64,000 bases of DNA from Mycolicibacterium hippocampi (GCF_010723735.1 NZ_BLLB01000002.1:2356001-2420000), one strand, 5' to 3'. Numbered from the stretch's first letter, positions 1 through 9,295 are shown. Numbers and translations: made by a program. Notes: a model not told the origin generated them from the letters alone.

Positions 1-497
1 AAGCGCGCCGGCTGATCGAAAATTTGGATGACCGCGAAATTGTCCATGGACTTAGCCGGGCTCGTTTGACCGATAGCGTCGATTTTCGCCTTCGGGATGG
101 TTCGGTTGATAAGAGTGTAGATGAGCTGTCCACTGGGCAAAAGTGTGCAGTGACGCTTCCAATAGTTCTATCTGAGCAGAAGCGAACACTGATCTTGGAC
201 CAGCCGGAGGACCACTTGGACAATGCTTTTCTTGTGACAAACATAGTTTCTGGCCTTCGAGCTAGGCGAGAGCACGGAGCTCAGACGATCGTCGCGACGC
301 ACAACGCCAACATTCCCGTCTTGGGCTCAGCAGACAACGTCGTCGTTCTAAAAAGCGATGGCAAGTCGGGCAGTGTGGACGTGCAGGGAGCCTTCGACGA
401 CGACGAGATCGTTGATCGGGTCACGCGCCTGATGGAAGGTGGACGTGACGCATTTGCGCGCCGTTCGACGTTCTACGCCGAACACGGCGGTATTTAG
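1..497 (+). CDS. ABC/SMC-like ATPase, C-terminal part (TrlF-like), 5' truncated
   Basis: The reading frame is open to the left edge, so only about 165 C-terminal residues are present. They hold the end of an SMC/RecF-type ATPase: an ABC signature (LSTGQ), a Walker B with the catalytic acid (LILDQPEDHLDN) and an H-loop (ATHNANIPVLG). The wording of these motifs recalls TrlF-family ATPases, which carry an N-terminal PHP nuclease domain. That domain, if present, lies outside the window, so the assignment to TrlF is inference. The stop codon overlaps the GTG start of the histidine kinase gene by one base (TAGTG), which suggests one transcript and coupled translation. Confidence 0.75.
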   Translation, partial: ARRLIENLDDREIVHGLSRARLTDSVDFRLRDGSVDKSVDELSTGQKCAVTLPIVLSEQKRTLILDQPEDHLDNAFLVTNIVSGLRARREHGAQTIVATHNANIPVLGSADNVVVLKSDGKSGSVDVQGAFDDDEIVDRVTRLMEGGRDAFARRSTFYAEHGGI

Positions 498-1381
498 TGA
501 GCGACGGACCGCAGTCGCAACTGAGCGGATTGCGTTCAGGACCGCCGAGTGAGCGCGCACGATCAGTGGCTTGGCTACTGCAGCATCCGCAGCAGATAAG
601 CACACGCGACCTTATTCAGGCGATACAGGCCGAAACTGTTCCGCGATTGCGGAAAACGTTGATCGAAGTCTTGGAAATCAGACAGAAGGCATCCGTGTCG
701 GGAGCCGGCGACCGGGAAGAAGTGGACACCGGGGTTGACGGTACATCTCAGCGCTCGTCACTCCCGGATCACGCCGATGTCGCAGCACTGATTCGTCATG
801 AACTGTCGGGACCAGTCGGTTGGATTCGGCTGGCGGCAGCGGACGAAATTCCGTCGTTTGCAACGAGCATGACCAACGATGCGATCCGCAAGTTGCAGCG
901 GCGGATTGATGGGCTGGTAACAATGATCAAGGCAAGCGAACCTTTGAAAATTCAACGGTTGAGCTTGCCGCATGTCCTAATCGAGAACTGGCCCTATACA
1001 CGCGACTCGGTGTTGATCTCGCCCGCAAACGATGCGTCCAGCGATGACATCGATACGGATGAGGGTCTCTTCGCCCTGATGCTGTCGAACATATTCCAGA
1101 ACGCTATGGACGCTGCGCTGGAGGTCGAGGACGAACCGAAAATTCATATCGCATGGGGATGCACCGAGCGGGACTTCTGGGTCAGGGTGACGAACCCGTT
1201 TAAGGGCGATCGGCTCTCACTTGATGACGTTGTGCCAGTTGGTAGTTCGTCCAAGAAAGCACATCAAGGTCGAGGCCTCGCTTTGATCAGGACTGTTGGC
1301 GATCGTCTGGGTTTAAGAGTCTCGCTTGAGGGCGTGAGCGGGACTGCGTCATTTACATTCAGTGGAGAGCGTTGGAATTGA
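497..1381 (+). CDS. Histidine kinase with helical (HEAT-like) N-terminus
   Basis: The 294-residue protein has no signal peptide or membrane segment, so it should be cytosolic. Residues 1-65 are helical and look like a short HEAT-type solenoid. An H-box-like segment (RHELSGPVGWIRLA) places the likely phospho-acceptor at His101. Residues about 185-290 form a GHKL ATPase with an N-box (NIFQNAMDA, Asn202) and a G-box (QGRGLALI, 258-264). The next gene encodes a receiver domain, so this is probably its cognate kinase. The GTG start overlaps the previous stop. The compact build and absence of a sensor membrane domain resemble kinases of defence-type two-component systems more than environmental sensors; that reading is inference. 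Confidence 0.75.
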   Translation: MSDGPQSQLSGLRSGPPSERARSVAWLLQHPQQISTRDLIQAIQAETVPRLRKTLIEVLEIRQKASVSGAGDREEVDTGVDGTSQRSSLPDHADVAALIRHELSGPVGWIRLAAADEIPSFATSMTNDAIRKLQRRIDGLVTMIKASEPLKIQRLSLPHVLIENWPYTRDSVLISPANDASSDDIDTDEGLFALMLSNIFQNAMDAALEVEDEPKIHIAWGCTERDFWVRVTNPFKGDRLSLDDVVPVGSSSKKAHQGRGLALIRTVGDRLGLRVSLEGVSGTASFTFSGERWN

Positions 1382-2787
1382 CCAATCCTTTGGCGGTCCT
1401 CGTTGAGGACGATCAACAGCAGCTTGAAATATCGAAACGTGAAATGCAGACGGCCGGATTTGAGGTTCGCGATTTCGACGCCGTCGCCCCAGTGCTGGAT
1501 TATTTACAAAGTTCCACGGAGCTCGTCGATCTTTTCGTATTAGACCGTCGGCTCCCAGTCAACTTCGGTGACGCCGCGGGTGACGAACTCGGCGACGAAC
1601 TGTTACGGGCTGTTCGCGCTGCGTATCCAGACGCACGGCTCATCGTGTTCACCGGATATGCCAGCGTGCCCCACCTGCAGCAGGCGCTCGAAGGCGGTGG
1701 GTCGCTGCCATCTCACGGTGGTCCGGCCCTGGACCGGATCACCGTTCTTGAGAAGCATCAATCGCTCGAGTTCCGAAAGCACGTCATTGAATTTCGGCAG
1801 CTGCTTCAGCTACTCAACGACATCGAAATCACCACCGAAGACCCAGCTGAGTCGCTGACTGCACTGGACAAGCGCCTGCTGCGAAGGCTTGCATTCTCTT
1901 ACCACGCCGTGTCGGTTTCAGCCTTGTCGCTCAGCGGAGGATTAACCGGGGCAAGAGTGTGGAAATGTGTGCTGAGAGGCCAGGAAGGGCTCCTAGCGAC
2001 AGTAATTGCCAAGTGCGTCTCGAAATCGAGCCCCCTCGGGGGGCTCCCAGCTCTCCTCCATCGCAGCGCGACAACGTCAACGATCGCTACACTCGGCGGA
2101 CCAATAGCTGGCAGGTACATCAACGTGCTCCAGATTGCAGGTGAAAATCCGTATTCGTTGATGTCTTTGCTGTCGCGGGACCCAGCGCAGGCGGTCGCCC
2201 TGGCGCGGCCGCTGTGGGACGCGCTCCACGCGGTCGATTACCAGCAGAGAGCGCGGCCGGTAGCGGAAATATGCAGTTCGTTGATCGATTGGGAGGAAAT
2301 TTCTGAACGGCTGTCTGATTTTGAGATCACCGTTCCTGCCGGCAGTATCACTGCTTCCACCGCCATCGGTCTCAGGCACGGCGACCTCCATCCAGGGAAC
2401 ATTCTGATAGACGGCACAGACGCGGTGCTGATCGACTTTGATAGCAACACCTTCGGAAGCGGATTGCTGGATCCCGTCACGATTCTGCTATCGACACTCG
2501 TCCATCCTGAATCTCCAATAGCTGGCGCGCGGTGGCCGAGCCCAGTAGACATCACCGAAAGTCTCGGCACTTCCGATTTCGGTCGCGGGCACGCCTGCGA
2601 GGCGTGGTTTCGGGCTGTGCAAGAATGGATTTCGGAATGTAGGGCTAGTGATCGCGAGTTTTGGTCACTTGTTCTTGCCTTTGCCGCGCGCCAGCTGCGC
2701 TATGCAGATGTGCTCGCAGACGCGGAAACTCTTGGGAGAGTCGTGGCGATCGCGAAGCGCGCTGCGGGTGCGCTTTCAATGACCTAG
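1378..2787 (+). CDS. Response-regulator receiver fused to APH-like kinase
   Basis: The product is 469 residues. Residues 1-125 are a receiver domain (acidic pocket VEDD near residues 9-12, phospho-acceptor Asp56 in FVLD, switch Thr in IVFTG). A linker follows, then a kinase-like fold: a glycine-rich loop (LSGGLTGARVWKC), a candidate ATP lysine (VIAKCV, near 212), a catalytic loop HGDLHPGN (334-341) and a metal-binding DFD (353-355), as in aminoglycoside/choline phosphotransferases. I chose TTG at 1378 because it overlaps the upstream TGA and lies 8 bases after GGAGAG; TTG at 1372 is possible. Ordinary response regulators end in DNA-binding domains, so a kinase output is unusual. The kinase substrate is unknown. 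Confidence 0.75.
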   Translation: MTNPLAVLVEDDQQQLEISKREMQTAGFEVRDFDAVAPVLDYLQSSTELVDLFVLDRRLPVNFGDAAGDELGDELLRAVRAAYPDARLIVFTGYASVPHLQQALEGGGSLPSHGGPALDRITVLEKHQSLEFRKHVIEFRQLLQLLNDIEITTEDPAESLTALDKRLLRRLAFSYHAVSVSALSLSGGLTGARVWKCVLRGQEGLLATVIAKCVSKSSPLGGLPALLHRSATTSTIATLGGPIAGRYINVLQIAGENPYSLMSLLSRDPAQAVALARPLWDALHAVDYQQRARPVAEICSSLIDWEEISERLSDFEITVPAGSITASTAIGLRHGDLHPGNILIDGTDAVLIDFDSNTFGSGLLDPVTILLSTLVHPESPIAGARWPSPVDITESLGTSDFGRGHACEAWFRAVQEWISECRASDREFWSLVLAFAARQLRYADVLADAETLGRVVAIAKRAAGALSMT

Positions 2788-2885
2788 AAGCATTGGGTCC
2801 TAAGCGTCGAAGGCGTTCCCGCCACCCCGGCAAGACGATCGCTAGATGTGCCTTGCTCTCATGCGACGTCTCGTGGCAGCCATCC

Positions 2886-3215
2886 TCACTTGTCGGTCAA
2901 CCGCATCGTGCGCTGTCCGAAGTCAGCAATAACTCGCAACTCCCCGCCAAGTGCCGCGATGTACGACTGGAGCGTCCCGAGCTCAGTGTGCGAAAGGTCT
3001 CCGCTTTCGAGCTTGGACACTCGTGCTTGCGAGACACCCATCAGGGCAGCGACGTCAGACTGGCGATGACCGTGTGCCTCGCGGATGTCGGCAAGGCGCT
3101 GGGCCTGGACTGCCTCGTGCAGGCCCTTGCGCGAGGCATCGGCTCGCGAAGAGTCGACGAGGCCACGCTTGACCGCCTCGGCGCGGATATCTCGCCAATT
3201 GCGTGCCATCGTCAC
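2886..3215 (-). CDS. XRE-family antitoxin (HigA-like)
   Basis: The 109-residue protein carries a Cro/CI-type helix-turn-helix in its second half (QSDVAALMGVSQARVSKLES). Its GTG start overlaps the stop of the upstream RelE-like gene by four bases, giving the toxin-first order typical of higBA modules. It should bind and neutralise the toxin and repress the operon through the palindrome upstream of the toxin gene. The N-terminal 40 residues are basic and give no recognisable domain. The longer reading frames on the opposite strand here look like antisense shadows. Confidence 0.8.
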   Translation of the reverse strand: MTMARNWRDIRAEAVKRGLVDSSRADASRKGLHEAVQAQRLADIREAHGHRQSDVAALMGVSQARVSKLESGDLSHTELGTLQSYIAALGGELRVIADFGQRTMRLTDK

Positions 3216-3562
3216 TCACCTCCCATGTCGAGCCAGTCCTCGTATCGCTGCTCTGCGATCGGAATGTTCCTGTCGTACCAGGCTTTCCAATTTCCTGCCT
3301 TGTCACCGCCGAGCAACAGGATTGCCTGTCGCTCAGGATCGAAGATGAACAGAATCCGGATGCTTGTGCCCGCTGGGCGCAGCTCCTTCATGCTGTGAAA
3401 CTTCGATCCCTTCACCCTGTCGACTGCCGGCCGGCCGAGCGTCGGGCCCTCCAGCTCCAGAAGATCGATGGCTCCGGTCACCGACGCGATCTCGTCGGCA
3501 TCGAGGCTGAAATACCACCGCTCGACCTCCTCTAGCAGGATCACCGTCCAAGCAGTCGACAC
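3212..3562 (-). CDS. RelE/HigB-like toxin
   Basis: The 116-residue protein matches the HigB/Gp49-like branch of the RelE fold. The pattern is an N-terminal helix with EEVERWYFSL, a central segment ending KGSKFHSMKELRP, then a strand with IRILFIFDPERQAILLLGGDK. These toxins are ribosome-dependent mRNA interferases. It starts with GTG and lies 60 bases downstream of the integrase stop, with its own promoter and operator between. A toxin-antitoxin pair beside an integrase is a common stabiliser of integrative elements. The assignment rests on family pattern and operon order. Confidence 0.8.
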   Translation of the reverse strand: MSTAWTVILLEEVERWYFSLDADEIASVTGAIDLLELEGPTLGRPAVDRVKGSKFHSMKELRPAGTSIRILFIFDPERQAILLLGGDKAGNWKAWYDRNIPIAEQRYEDWLDMGGE

Positions 3563-3565
3563 GAT

Positions 3566-3583
3566 TATAACCTCAGAGTTATA
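3566..3583. promoter_or_regulatory. Operator/promoter of the toxin-antitoxin operon
   Basis: An inverted repeat with 6-bp perfect arms (TATAAC/GTTATA, 6-bp spacer) lies 4 bases upstream of the toxin start on the minus strand. It is embedded in an AT-rich patch that stands out in this GC-rich DNA. TAATAT on the minus strand (3586-3581) could be the -10 box, giving a short leader. The position is right for autoregulation by the HigA-like protein. Confidence 0.55.
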
Positions 3584-3621
3584 TTAATGGATAGACCTGC
3601 AGGACGATCCGATAAGGGCGG

Positions 3622-4941
3622 TCAGTCCTCGGCGTCCCAGGAATCCCCGAGCAGGAACGCGGCGGCCTGCTCGGCGGCCTCGCGGTCGTCGATCTCCAGG
3701 ACGTGGGCGTAGGTCTCCAAGAAGAAGCCGACGTTGGCGTGGCCGATTCGCTCGCTGACGATTTTCGGGCTGATACCGGCGCGCAGGGCGCCGGTGGCAT
3801 ACGAATGGCGCAGATCGTGGAAGGTGATGCGGGGGAGTCCGGCAGCGACAGCCAGGCGGTCGAACCGCTGCCGAATTGAGTCGGGGTGCACCGGCCGACC
3901 GTCCTGCTGAGTGAACACGTAATCGGTTGATGGATAGTCAGTTCCGAAGAACTCGCGCTCGACGTCTTGCGCTTCCTTCCATCGCTGTAGCGCCGCCACC
4001 GTTGTCGGGTCGATGGAGATCGTTTTGTCGGCGTTGCGGGTCTTGCCGCCGGCTTTGTCGACCGCGTGGCCGCCGACGACCACTCGGTTGTCGTGGACCC
4101 TGATCCGGCCACCGTCGAGGTCGACTGCCGACCATCTGAGCCCGCACACTTGTCCGCGGCGGATACCCGTGGTCAGTTCAAGCAGAAACAGCGCTGCGAA
4201 CCGGTCGTTGCGTACCGACGTCAGGAAGGTTCTGATCTCCTCGGTGTTCCAGACCTGCCGCCGGGTGCGTGGGCGGCGCGGCGGCTTCACGCGGCTGGCG
4301 GGATTGTCGATCAGGTACTTCCAGTTGACCGCATCCACGAGAGCTCGATGCAGGAACGCGTGAACGTTGCGCACGGTCTTCGGCGAAAGACCCGGCGAAA
4401 GTGGCTTAGGCACAACGCCCGAGCGGAAGCGCCGCACCGCGTCACGCGCCGCGTGGATCGACGTCCCGCAACTCTCCGATACCTGACGCGGAGTCGGCTC
4501 CTCACCGCGGGAGGTCCGCTGCACCCAGTACTTGTACATCACGGTGTTGTTGTCCCGCTTGACGCGTCCCTCCGCCAGCAGCTTCGCGTACAGCTTCAGT
4601 AGGGTCGGTTCGTCGACTTGCTGTAGGCGCATCTCGCCGATATGCGGCACGACGTACACCCGCGCATAGTCACTCCAGTTCCGCCACGTCGTTGCGTCGA
4701 TCGAGGGCTCGACCGCGGTCAACCACTCACTGAGAAATTGAGCAATCGTCCGCGCCGACGGTTTGACGATGCGGCCGTGGTCGGCGTCGCGCATGGCGTC
4801 ACGACAGGCCTTCCACGCTTCGCGCTCGGTGTCGAAGCCGCCCTTCGAGATCCACGCGTACTTGCCCGTCGCTGGGTCACGCTCCGTCAGGCGGAACTTG
4901 TAGTACCACTTCGACCCACGCTGTGTCACGAAGCCTTTCAT
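3622..4941 (-). CDS. int: Tyrosine-family site-specific integrase
   Basis: The 439-residue protein is a phage-type tyrosine recombinase: N-terminal arm-binding domain (about 1-60), SAM-like core-binding domain (65-125 and 185-215) and catalytic domain (225-430). The catalytic residues are visible: Arg261 (TTGIRRGQ), His376 and Arg379 (HDLRHS), His401 (RIGHANV) and Tyr411. An insert at about 128-188 splits the core-binding domain and itself looks like a helix-turn-helix (PRQVSESCGTSIHAARDAV). It overlaps the excisionase gene by four bases (ATGA). No duplicated attachment core was recognised beside it. Confidence 0.9.
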   Translation of the reverse strand: MKGFVTQRGSKWYYKFRLTERDPATGKYAWISKGGFDTEREAWKACRDAMRDADHGRIVKPSARTIAQFLSEWLTAVEPSIDATTWRNWSDYARVYVVPHIGEMRLQQVDEPTLLKLYAKLLAEGRVKRDNNTVMYKYWVQRTSRGEEPTPRQVSESCGTSIHAARDAVRRFRSGVVPKPLSPGLSPKTVRNVHAFLHRALVDAVNWKYLIDNPASRVKPPRRPRTRRQVWNTEEIRTFLTSVRNDRFAALFLLELTTGIRRGQVCGLRWSAVDLDGGRIRVHDNRVVVGGHAVDKAGGKTRNADKTISIDPTTVAALQRWKEAQDVEREFFGTDYPSTDYVFTQQDGRPVHPDSIRQRFDRLAVAAGLPRITFHDLRHSYATGALRAGISPKIVSERIGHANVGFFLETYAHVLEIDDREAAEQAAAFLLGDSWDAED

Positions 4942-5129
4942 GACGCGATTTCACGAAGCCCGGAGGTCACGACGTACACTCGGCCGCCGAGGCGGCGGAC
5001 GGGCAGTTCGCCCGAGGCTGCCAGTCGGTAGGCCGCCGCACGACTGATTCCCAACAGTTTCGCGGCGCGCGGCACGGCGAGCAAGAGCGGGAGTTCGTTG
5101 AATACGTTGTCTTCCAATTTATTCACCAC
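4938..5129 (-). CDS. xis: Excisionase-like MerR/HTH_17 DNA-binding protein
   Basis: A 63-residue protein with one winged helix-turn-helix ([32 protein letters not shown]) has the length and motif of actinobacterial excisionases. It is read just before the integrase with a four-base overlap, so both are probably co-expressed and act on the same attachment sites. It is transcribed divergently from the relaxase gene. Confidence 0.8.
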   Translation of the reverse strand: MVNKLEDNVFNELPLLLAVPRAAKLLGISRAAAYRLAASGELPVRRLGGRVYVVTSGLREIAS

Positions 5130-5384
5130 CCTCCAAAAGGGGCTAAGCGGGATTGCGCCGGCACTGCGTGGCAGGCGACCTGTGTGGTTGTGCTGGTTGT
5201 CCGGCAGCGTCGAACTGCTGCGTGGACCCTTGATCGTCCTGTGCTATCGGGACTCTCAACATGACTGTAATTCCTGCCAGGGACAACGCTGTGCACAATC
5301 TTTTCGCACCGACTCAGACCTCCGGCCGGCGCTACGGATACCTACGCGGACCCTAGCCGTCGATCGAAACGCCGACGCTAAGAA

Positions 5385-5429
5385 ATCCACAAACAGCCCC
5401 ACCTATCCACAAGTCTCCATCTATCCACA
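5385..5429 (+). repeat. Three ATCCACA repeats in the xis-relaxase gap
   Basis: The 480-base gap between the excisionase and relaxase genes holds three copies of ATCCACA at 5385, 5405 and 5423. Two are preceded by CT and so differ from the DnaA box TTATCCACA at one position. The 18-20 base spacing is iteron-like. The location suggests an origin of transfer or replication, or relaxase/DnaA binding sites. I saw no clear nic-site hairpin. The rest of the gap holds no gene I can support, although a reading frame continues through it upstream of the relaxase start. Confidence 0.4.
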
Positions 5430-5610
5430 GCATCCCTCTGCATCTCACACACTCCAAAAACCCTGTCCCCGTTACACTCACACCACCACGCTCCACCGCA
5501 TCTCCATGCCCAAACCGCCGAAGAAAGCGATTGGCACATTTGCACAGGGGTGCGAGAATGGTTGTGGCGCAGCAAGTGCCGCTGCTTCTAATCCCGGGTG
5601 GGTGGTTCTG

Positions 5611-8409
5611 TTGTTGACGATCGCGAAGCTGAAGCGGTGGTCGATCAGCTACTACATCGACACCGCCCAGGCCGCCGAGCGCGCCACCAAGGACCGGGCC
5701 CGCGCCGGAGGCGGACTGGGGGAGTACTACTCCGAACACGAGACCCGGACGCCGGTGTGGCTACTGGCCGGTGACACCCATACGACCGCCAGACTCGTCG
5801 GGCTCACCGATCACGAGCGGGCGGGCGGTGAGGCCGACCCGGAGGTGGTGGCGCGCTGGCTCGATGACGGCGTCGGACCCAGCGGTGCGCGGGGGCGCAC
5901 CTTCGGGGTGCGCGGTGTGCACGGTTTTGATCTGACGTTCTGCGCACCCAAGAGTGTGTCGCTGGTCCGCGCGCTGAAAATCGACGACGTGATCGCCAAG
6001 GCGATCGCCGATGCGCACACCACCGCACTGGCGGAGGCGATGGAGTATCTGAGCGCGCATGCCGGCTATACCCGGGTGCACAACCCGGTTACTGGGGAGA
6101 AGGATTTGGTGCGGTTGCCGGGATTGGTGGCGATCGCCTATCAGCACGAGACATCGCGCTGCGGCGATCCGCACCTGCACACCCATGTCATCGTCCCGAA
6201 CCGCCAGGCTCGCGGCGACGGGCAGCTGGTCTCCATTGATGGCACGTCGCTGTATCACGAGGCGCGCGCGGCCGGGGTGATCTATCAGGCCACGCTGCGT
6301 CGCGAGATGCACCGCTCGCTGGCTTTCGAGTGGGAGCCAGTGGACCCGGCGACGGGAATGGCGGAGCTGGCCGGGGTTGAGCGCGACAGTATTACCGCGT
6401 GGTCGCGGCGCTCGACCGCGCTGCGCGAGTGGGCGGCCGGAAACCTCACCCTTGTGGACGGGCAGGTGTCGGCGGCGCAGCTGGCAGCCGCGCAGAAAGC
6501 CACCCGGCCCGACAAGCCGGAAGAGCTCTCGTGGGGGCAGTTGCAGGAGCAGTGGGCGGCGGATGCGCGGGGGCTGCGGCTGGACCGCGCAGCGTTCGAG
6601 GCGGCGCGTGCGGCGCGCACGGCGCGGCGCACATCGGGGCGTGCGCTGTTTGATCGGGAGCACTTGGCCGCGGCGGCAGCCACGATTGAGAAGGCGGCGT
6701 TCACGCGTGCTGACTTGGTGGAGATCGTGGGTGCGCAGCTGCCGGTGGACACCGCACAAGCGCCGCGTGCGGTGGTCGAGGCCGCGGTCGACCAGGTGGC
6801 GGTGCGCCTGTCCGGGGTGCGCGCCCCGCATCAGCGGGAGGGTCACGAGCGGTTCACCCTGGATCTGATCCTCAATGAAGAGAAAGCGGTGCTCGATCTG
6901 GTCGATGCGCAGGAGCCGCGCGCCATCCTGTGGATCAAGCCGCAAGACACCGCTGGGCTGTCGGAGGATCAGCGGCGCGTCGTCGAGAACATCGGGCGCT
7001 CCCCGTGGGTGGTGCAACCCTTGTCCGCCCCGGCGGGTGCGGGCAAGACCACCACCATGCGCGCCCTGATGCCGGCGGTGCACCGCCGTTTCAACGGGCA
7101 CGTCTTGGTCCTGGCCCCGACGGGGAAGGCGGTCGATGTCGCGATGCGTGAGGGTGTCGGCGACACCGGCCACACCGTCGCCAAAGCACTACAGATGCTG
7201 CGCGACAGGCATCTCGACCTGAGTCCGGCGAAGTTGGTCGTCGTTGACGAGGCCGCGATGGTGGGCACTGACGATCTGCGCCAGCTGCTCACCGCGACCA
7301 CCGCCGCCGGCGCGAAGACTGTTCTGGTGGGGGATGAGCATCAGCTCGCCCCGGTCAAAGCCCGCGGCGGCATGTTCGCCCAACTCTGCGAGGACCTGCC
7401 CTGGACCCAGAAGTTGTCCGAGGTGTGGCGGATGCATGACCCGGACGAACGCACCGTGTCTCTCGCGTTGCGCGACGGCAATCCCGCCGACGTCGCCCGT
7501 GCGGTGCACTGGTACCGCACCCACGACCGGCTGCACTGCGGAGACGCCGTCACCATGGCCCACGACGCCCTCAACGCCTACCAGACCGACCTCACCAAAG
7601 GCCATGACGCAGTGCTGATCTGCGACACCACCGAAATGACTCGCGCGCTCAATCGACGCCTCCATGAACAACGGATCGGCAGAGACGAGCCCACCCTCAC
7701 TGCGGCCAACGGGCAGCGCGTGGGAGTCGGCGATCTCATCATCAGCCGCCGCAACGATCCCAGCATCACAATTCTCCAAAGCCCGCGGGCCACCGAAGCC
7801 GCCGCGACGATGGTCCGCAACGGAAACCGCTGGCGAGTCACCGCGATTGATGAGGAGAACTACAGGATCGTGGCGGTTCGCCTTGATGACGGAGCCGGCG
7901 CAGTGTTCACCGGCGACTATTTACACGAGCACATCAACCTCGGCTACGCCGTCACCGTGCACTCCGCCCAAGGCGTCACCGCCGACACCAGCCATGCCGT
8001 CCTCAGCGAAAACACCACTCGAAACCTGCTCTACGTAGCCATGACTCGCGGGCGCCACACGAACACCGCACATCTCTACGAACGGATTGCCGATAGCCAG
8101 GAACAATCAATGACTCAGGTGCCACTGATCCGCGGAAGCTCGATGGAAGCAGCCCAATTGGTGAGATCGCTGCTCGCCCGCGATGATTGTCCGCGCAGCG
8201 CGCACGAAGTCGCGGCGCAGGCAGACCCCGCAGCAACTCCCGACAGCGTCTCGCGGTTTGTGGAGCGCCGCGCAGACGCCTTCGCGTCCCGATGCGCCAG
8301 CTTCGATGCATGGCAGGCGGTGCGGACTCATCAAGCCCGGGAAGGGAGTGTGGTCCGCGAACAGGGTGTCAGCCTGGGGCGAGACACGGGCCACAGCCTG
8401 GATCTGTAA
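5611..8409 (+). CDS. MobF-family relaxase-helicase (TraA/TrwC-like)
   Basis: This protein of about 930 residues would nick and unwind DNA for conjugative transfer. The N-terminal TrwC relaxase has the tyrosine pair of motif I (SISYYIDTA, Tyr14/Tyr15) and the HUH histidine triad (DPHLHTH, 186-192). The second half is a RecD-like superfamily 1 helicase with Walker A (APAGAGKTT, near 473), Walker B (VVVDEAAM) and a C-terminal UvrD-like motif (VHSAQG...YVAMTRG). The frame is open upstream to 5098, but [10 protein letters not shown] matches the usual relaxase start, so I chose TTG 5611; GTG 5602 is an alternative. No TraG/T4SS genes are in view, so the element may be mobilisable only or decayed. 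Confidence 0.85.
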   Translation: MLTIAKLKRWSISYYIDTAQAAERATKDRARAGGGLGEYYSEHETRTPVWLLAGDTHTTARLVGLTDHERAGGEADPEVVARWLDDGVGPSGARGRTFGVRGVHGFDLTFCAPKSVSLVRALKIDDVIAKAIADAHTTALAEAMEYLSAHAGYTRVHNPVTGEKDLVRLPGLVAIAYQHETSRCGDPHLHTHVIVPNRQARGDGQLVSIDGTSLYHEARAAGVIYQATLRREMHRSLAFEWEPVDPATGMAELAGVERDSITAWSRRSTALREWAAGNLTLVDGQVSAAQLAAAQKATRPDKPEELSWGQLQEQWAADARGLRLDRAAFEAARAARTARRTSGRALFDREHLAAAAATIEKAAFTRADLVEIVGAQLPVDTAQAPRAVVEAAVDQVAVRLSGVRAPHQREGHERFTLDLILNEEKAVLDLVDAQEPRAILWIKPQDTAGLSEDQRRVVENIGRSPWVVQPLSAPAGAGKTTTMRALMPAVHRRFNGHVLVLAPTGKAVDVAMREGVGDTGHTVAKALQMLRDRHLDLSPAKLVVVDEAAMVGTDDLRQLLTATTAAGAKTVLVGDEHQLAPVKARGGMFAQLCEDLPWTQKLSEVWRMHDPDERTVSLALRDGNPADVARAVHWYRTHDRLHCGDAVTMAHDALNAYQTDLTKGHDAVLICDTTEMTRALNRRLHEQRIGRDEPTLTAANGQRVGVGDLIISRRNDPSITILQSPRATEAAATMVRNGNRWRVTAIDEENYRIVAVRLDDGAGAVFTGDYLHEHINLGYAVTVHSAQGVTADTSHAVLSENTTRNLLYVAMTRGRHTNTAHLYERIADSQEQSMTQVPLIRGSSMEAAQLVRSLLARDDCPRSAHEVAAQADPAATPDSVSRFVERRADAFASRCASFDAWQAVRTHQAREGSVVREQGVSLGRDTGHSLDL

Positions 8410-8545
8410 ATCCCATCGAGGATTGGAGCCGCCTCCGCTCATGCACGTCGACTCCTCATCTTTCCGCGCTTTGCCATTGTGTCCGGCGGTTGCGGCCCGC
8501 AACCTAGCGTCGCCGATCAGGCGAGAACGGCTTCTCCCTCTATCC

Positions 8546-9016
8546 TCTACATGTGGCTGTCGAGCAGCGCCTGCATCTTCGGGACCGCCTGCTGGATCAG
8601 CTCACCCATCGCCTGAATGTTGGTAATGCCGCCTCGGACTCGAAATCAAGGATGGGGCTGAACAGGTCGATGCGCGACTCGTTAATCCACTTGACGATGG
8701 CTGGCTCGGTTAGCCAGATGGACATGTTCACGCCGTTGGCGATCGCACAGCGCAGGTAGTCGGAGTGGTTGTAGGGCAGTGGCACGGGCCGGGTCAACTC
8801 GTTCTTGCGCTTCTCGTCAGCGTGCACGTTGCATTCGAACTTGCGGCCAGGATCGACAACGAAACGGCTGAACATCCAGGCGTCTGACGGCATGATCCAT
8901 GATCGATGCTGTGTCCGCCCATCTCGGTGGAGTTCACGCCGTAGCAGGTGGAGGTCTGATGCAGTCGAACGAAGGAATAGGCATCGTTCCGAGTCCGCTT
9001 CGATAGTTTCGGTCAT
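8546..9016 (-). pseudogene. Frameshifted relic of an unrecognised protein
   Basis: The minus strand holds protein-like sequence spread over all three frames. After an ATG at 9016 (MTETIEADSE), the plausible text moves to another frame (DAYSFVRLHQTSTCYGVNS, about 8980-8910). It returns to the first frame (from WIMPSDAWMF at 8899 to SPILDFESE) and then shifts again near 8632 to GGITNIQAMGELIQQ, ending at the TAG at 8546-8548. Joined, this gives a coherent product of roughly 155 residues. Three breaks suggest a decayed gene beside the mobile-element genes. I do not recognise the family. An intact 152-residue frame exists but its first third reads poorly. Confidence 0.5.
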
Positions 9017-9295
9017 TCTAATATCTTCAACTCGCGCTTCAGACGCCTGTAGCACCAGAGCGTCATATGTCTTGCAACAGTGACGCTCGCGACGGCTCCG
9101 TTCGTTAACCCGCTACCAAGATGCATCGGGGCCCACGTCGACTGCGTCCAATGTCATCGGCAGATATGTTGCGCAAGAACGTAGGTGGGGTTGAGCCGAT
9201 GTTGAGATGCGAGCTTCCCCGCGCCATCATGGCCAGCACGGGCATTTCGGTTACGGCCGTCGTAGTTGCGGCTCACTGGTTCCGTACGCGAAGAC

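Noticed and set aside
2661..3398. A 245-codon rightward frame over the toxin-antitoxin genes
   Set aside because: It is antisense to two genes with clear families, has no recognisable domain and starts inside the receiver-kinase gene.
5098..5610. N-terminal extension of the relaxase frame
   Set aside because: The 171 extra codons have no family similarity, include the repeat region, and homologous relaxases begin at the [10 protein letters not shown] position.
5761..7173. A 470-codon leftward frame inside the relaxase gene
   Set aside because: It is an antisense shadow with a typical Arg/His-rich GC-driven composition.
8187..8626. Overlapping frames after the relaxase C-terminus
   Set aside because: Composition is Arg/Ser/Pro-rich and no ribosome site or domain is visible.
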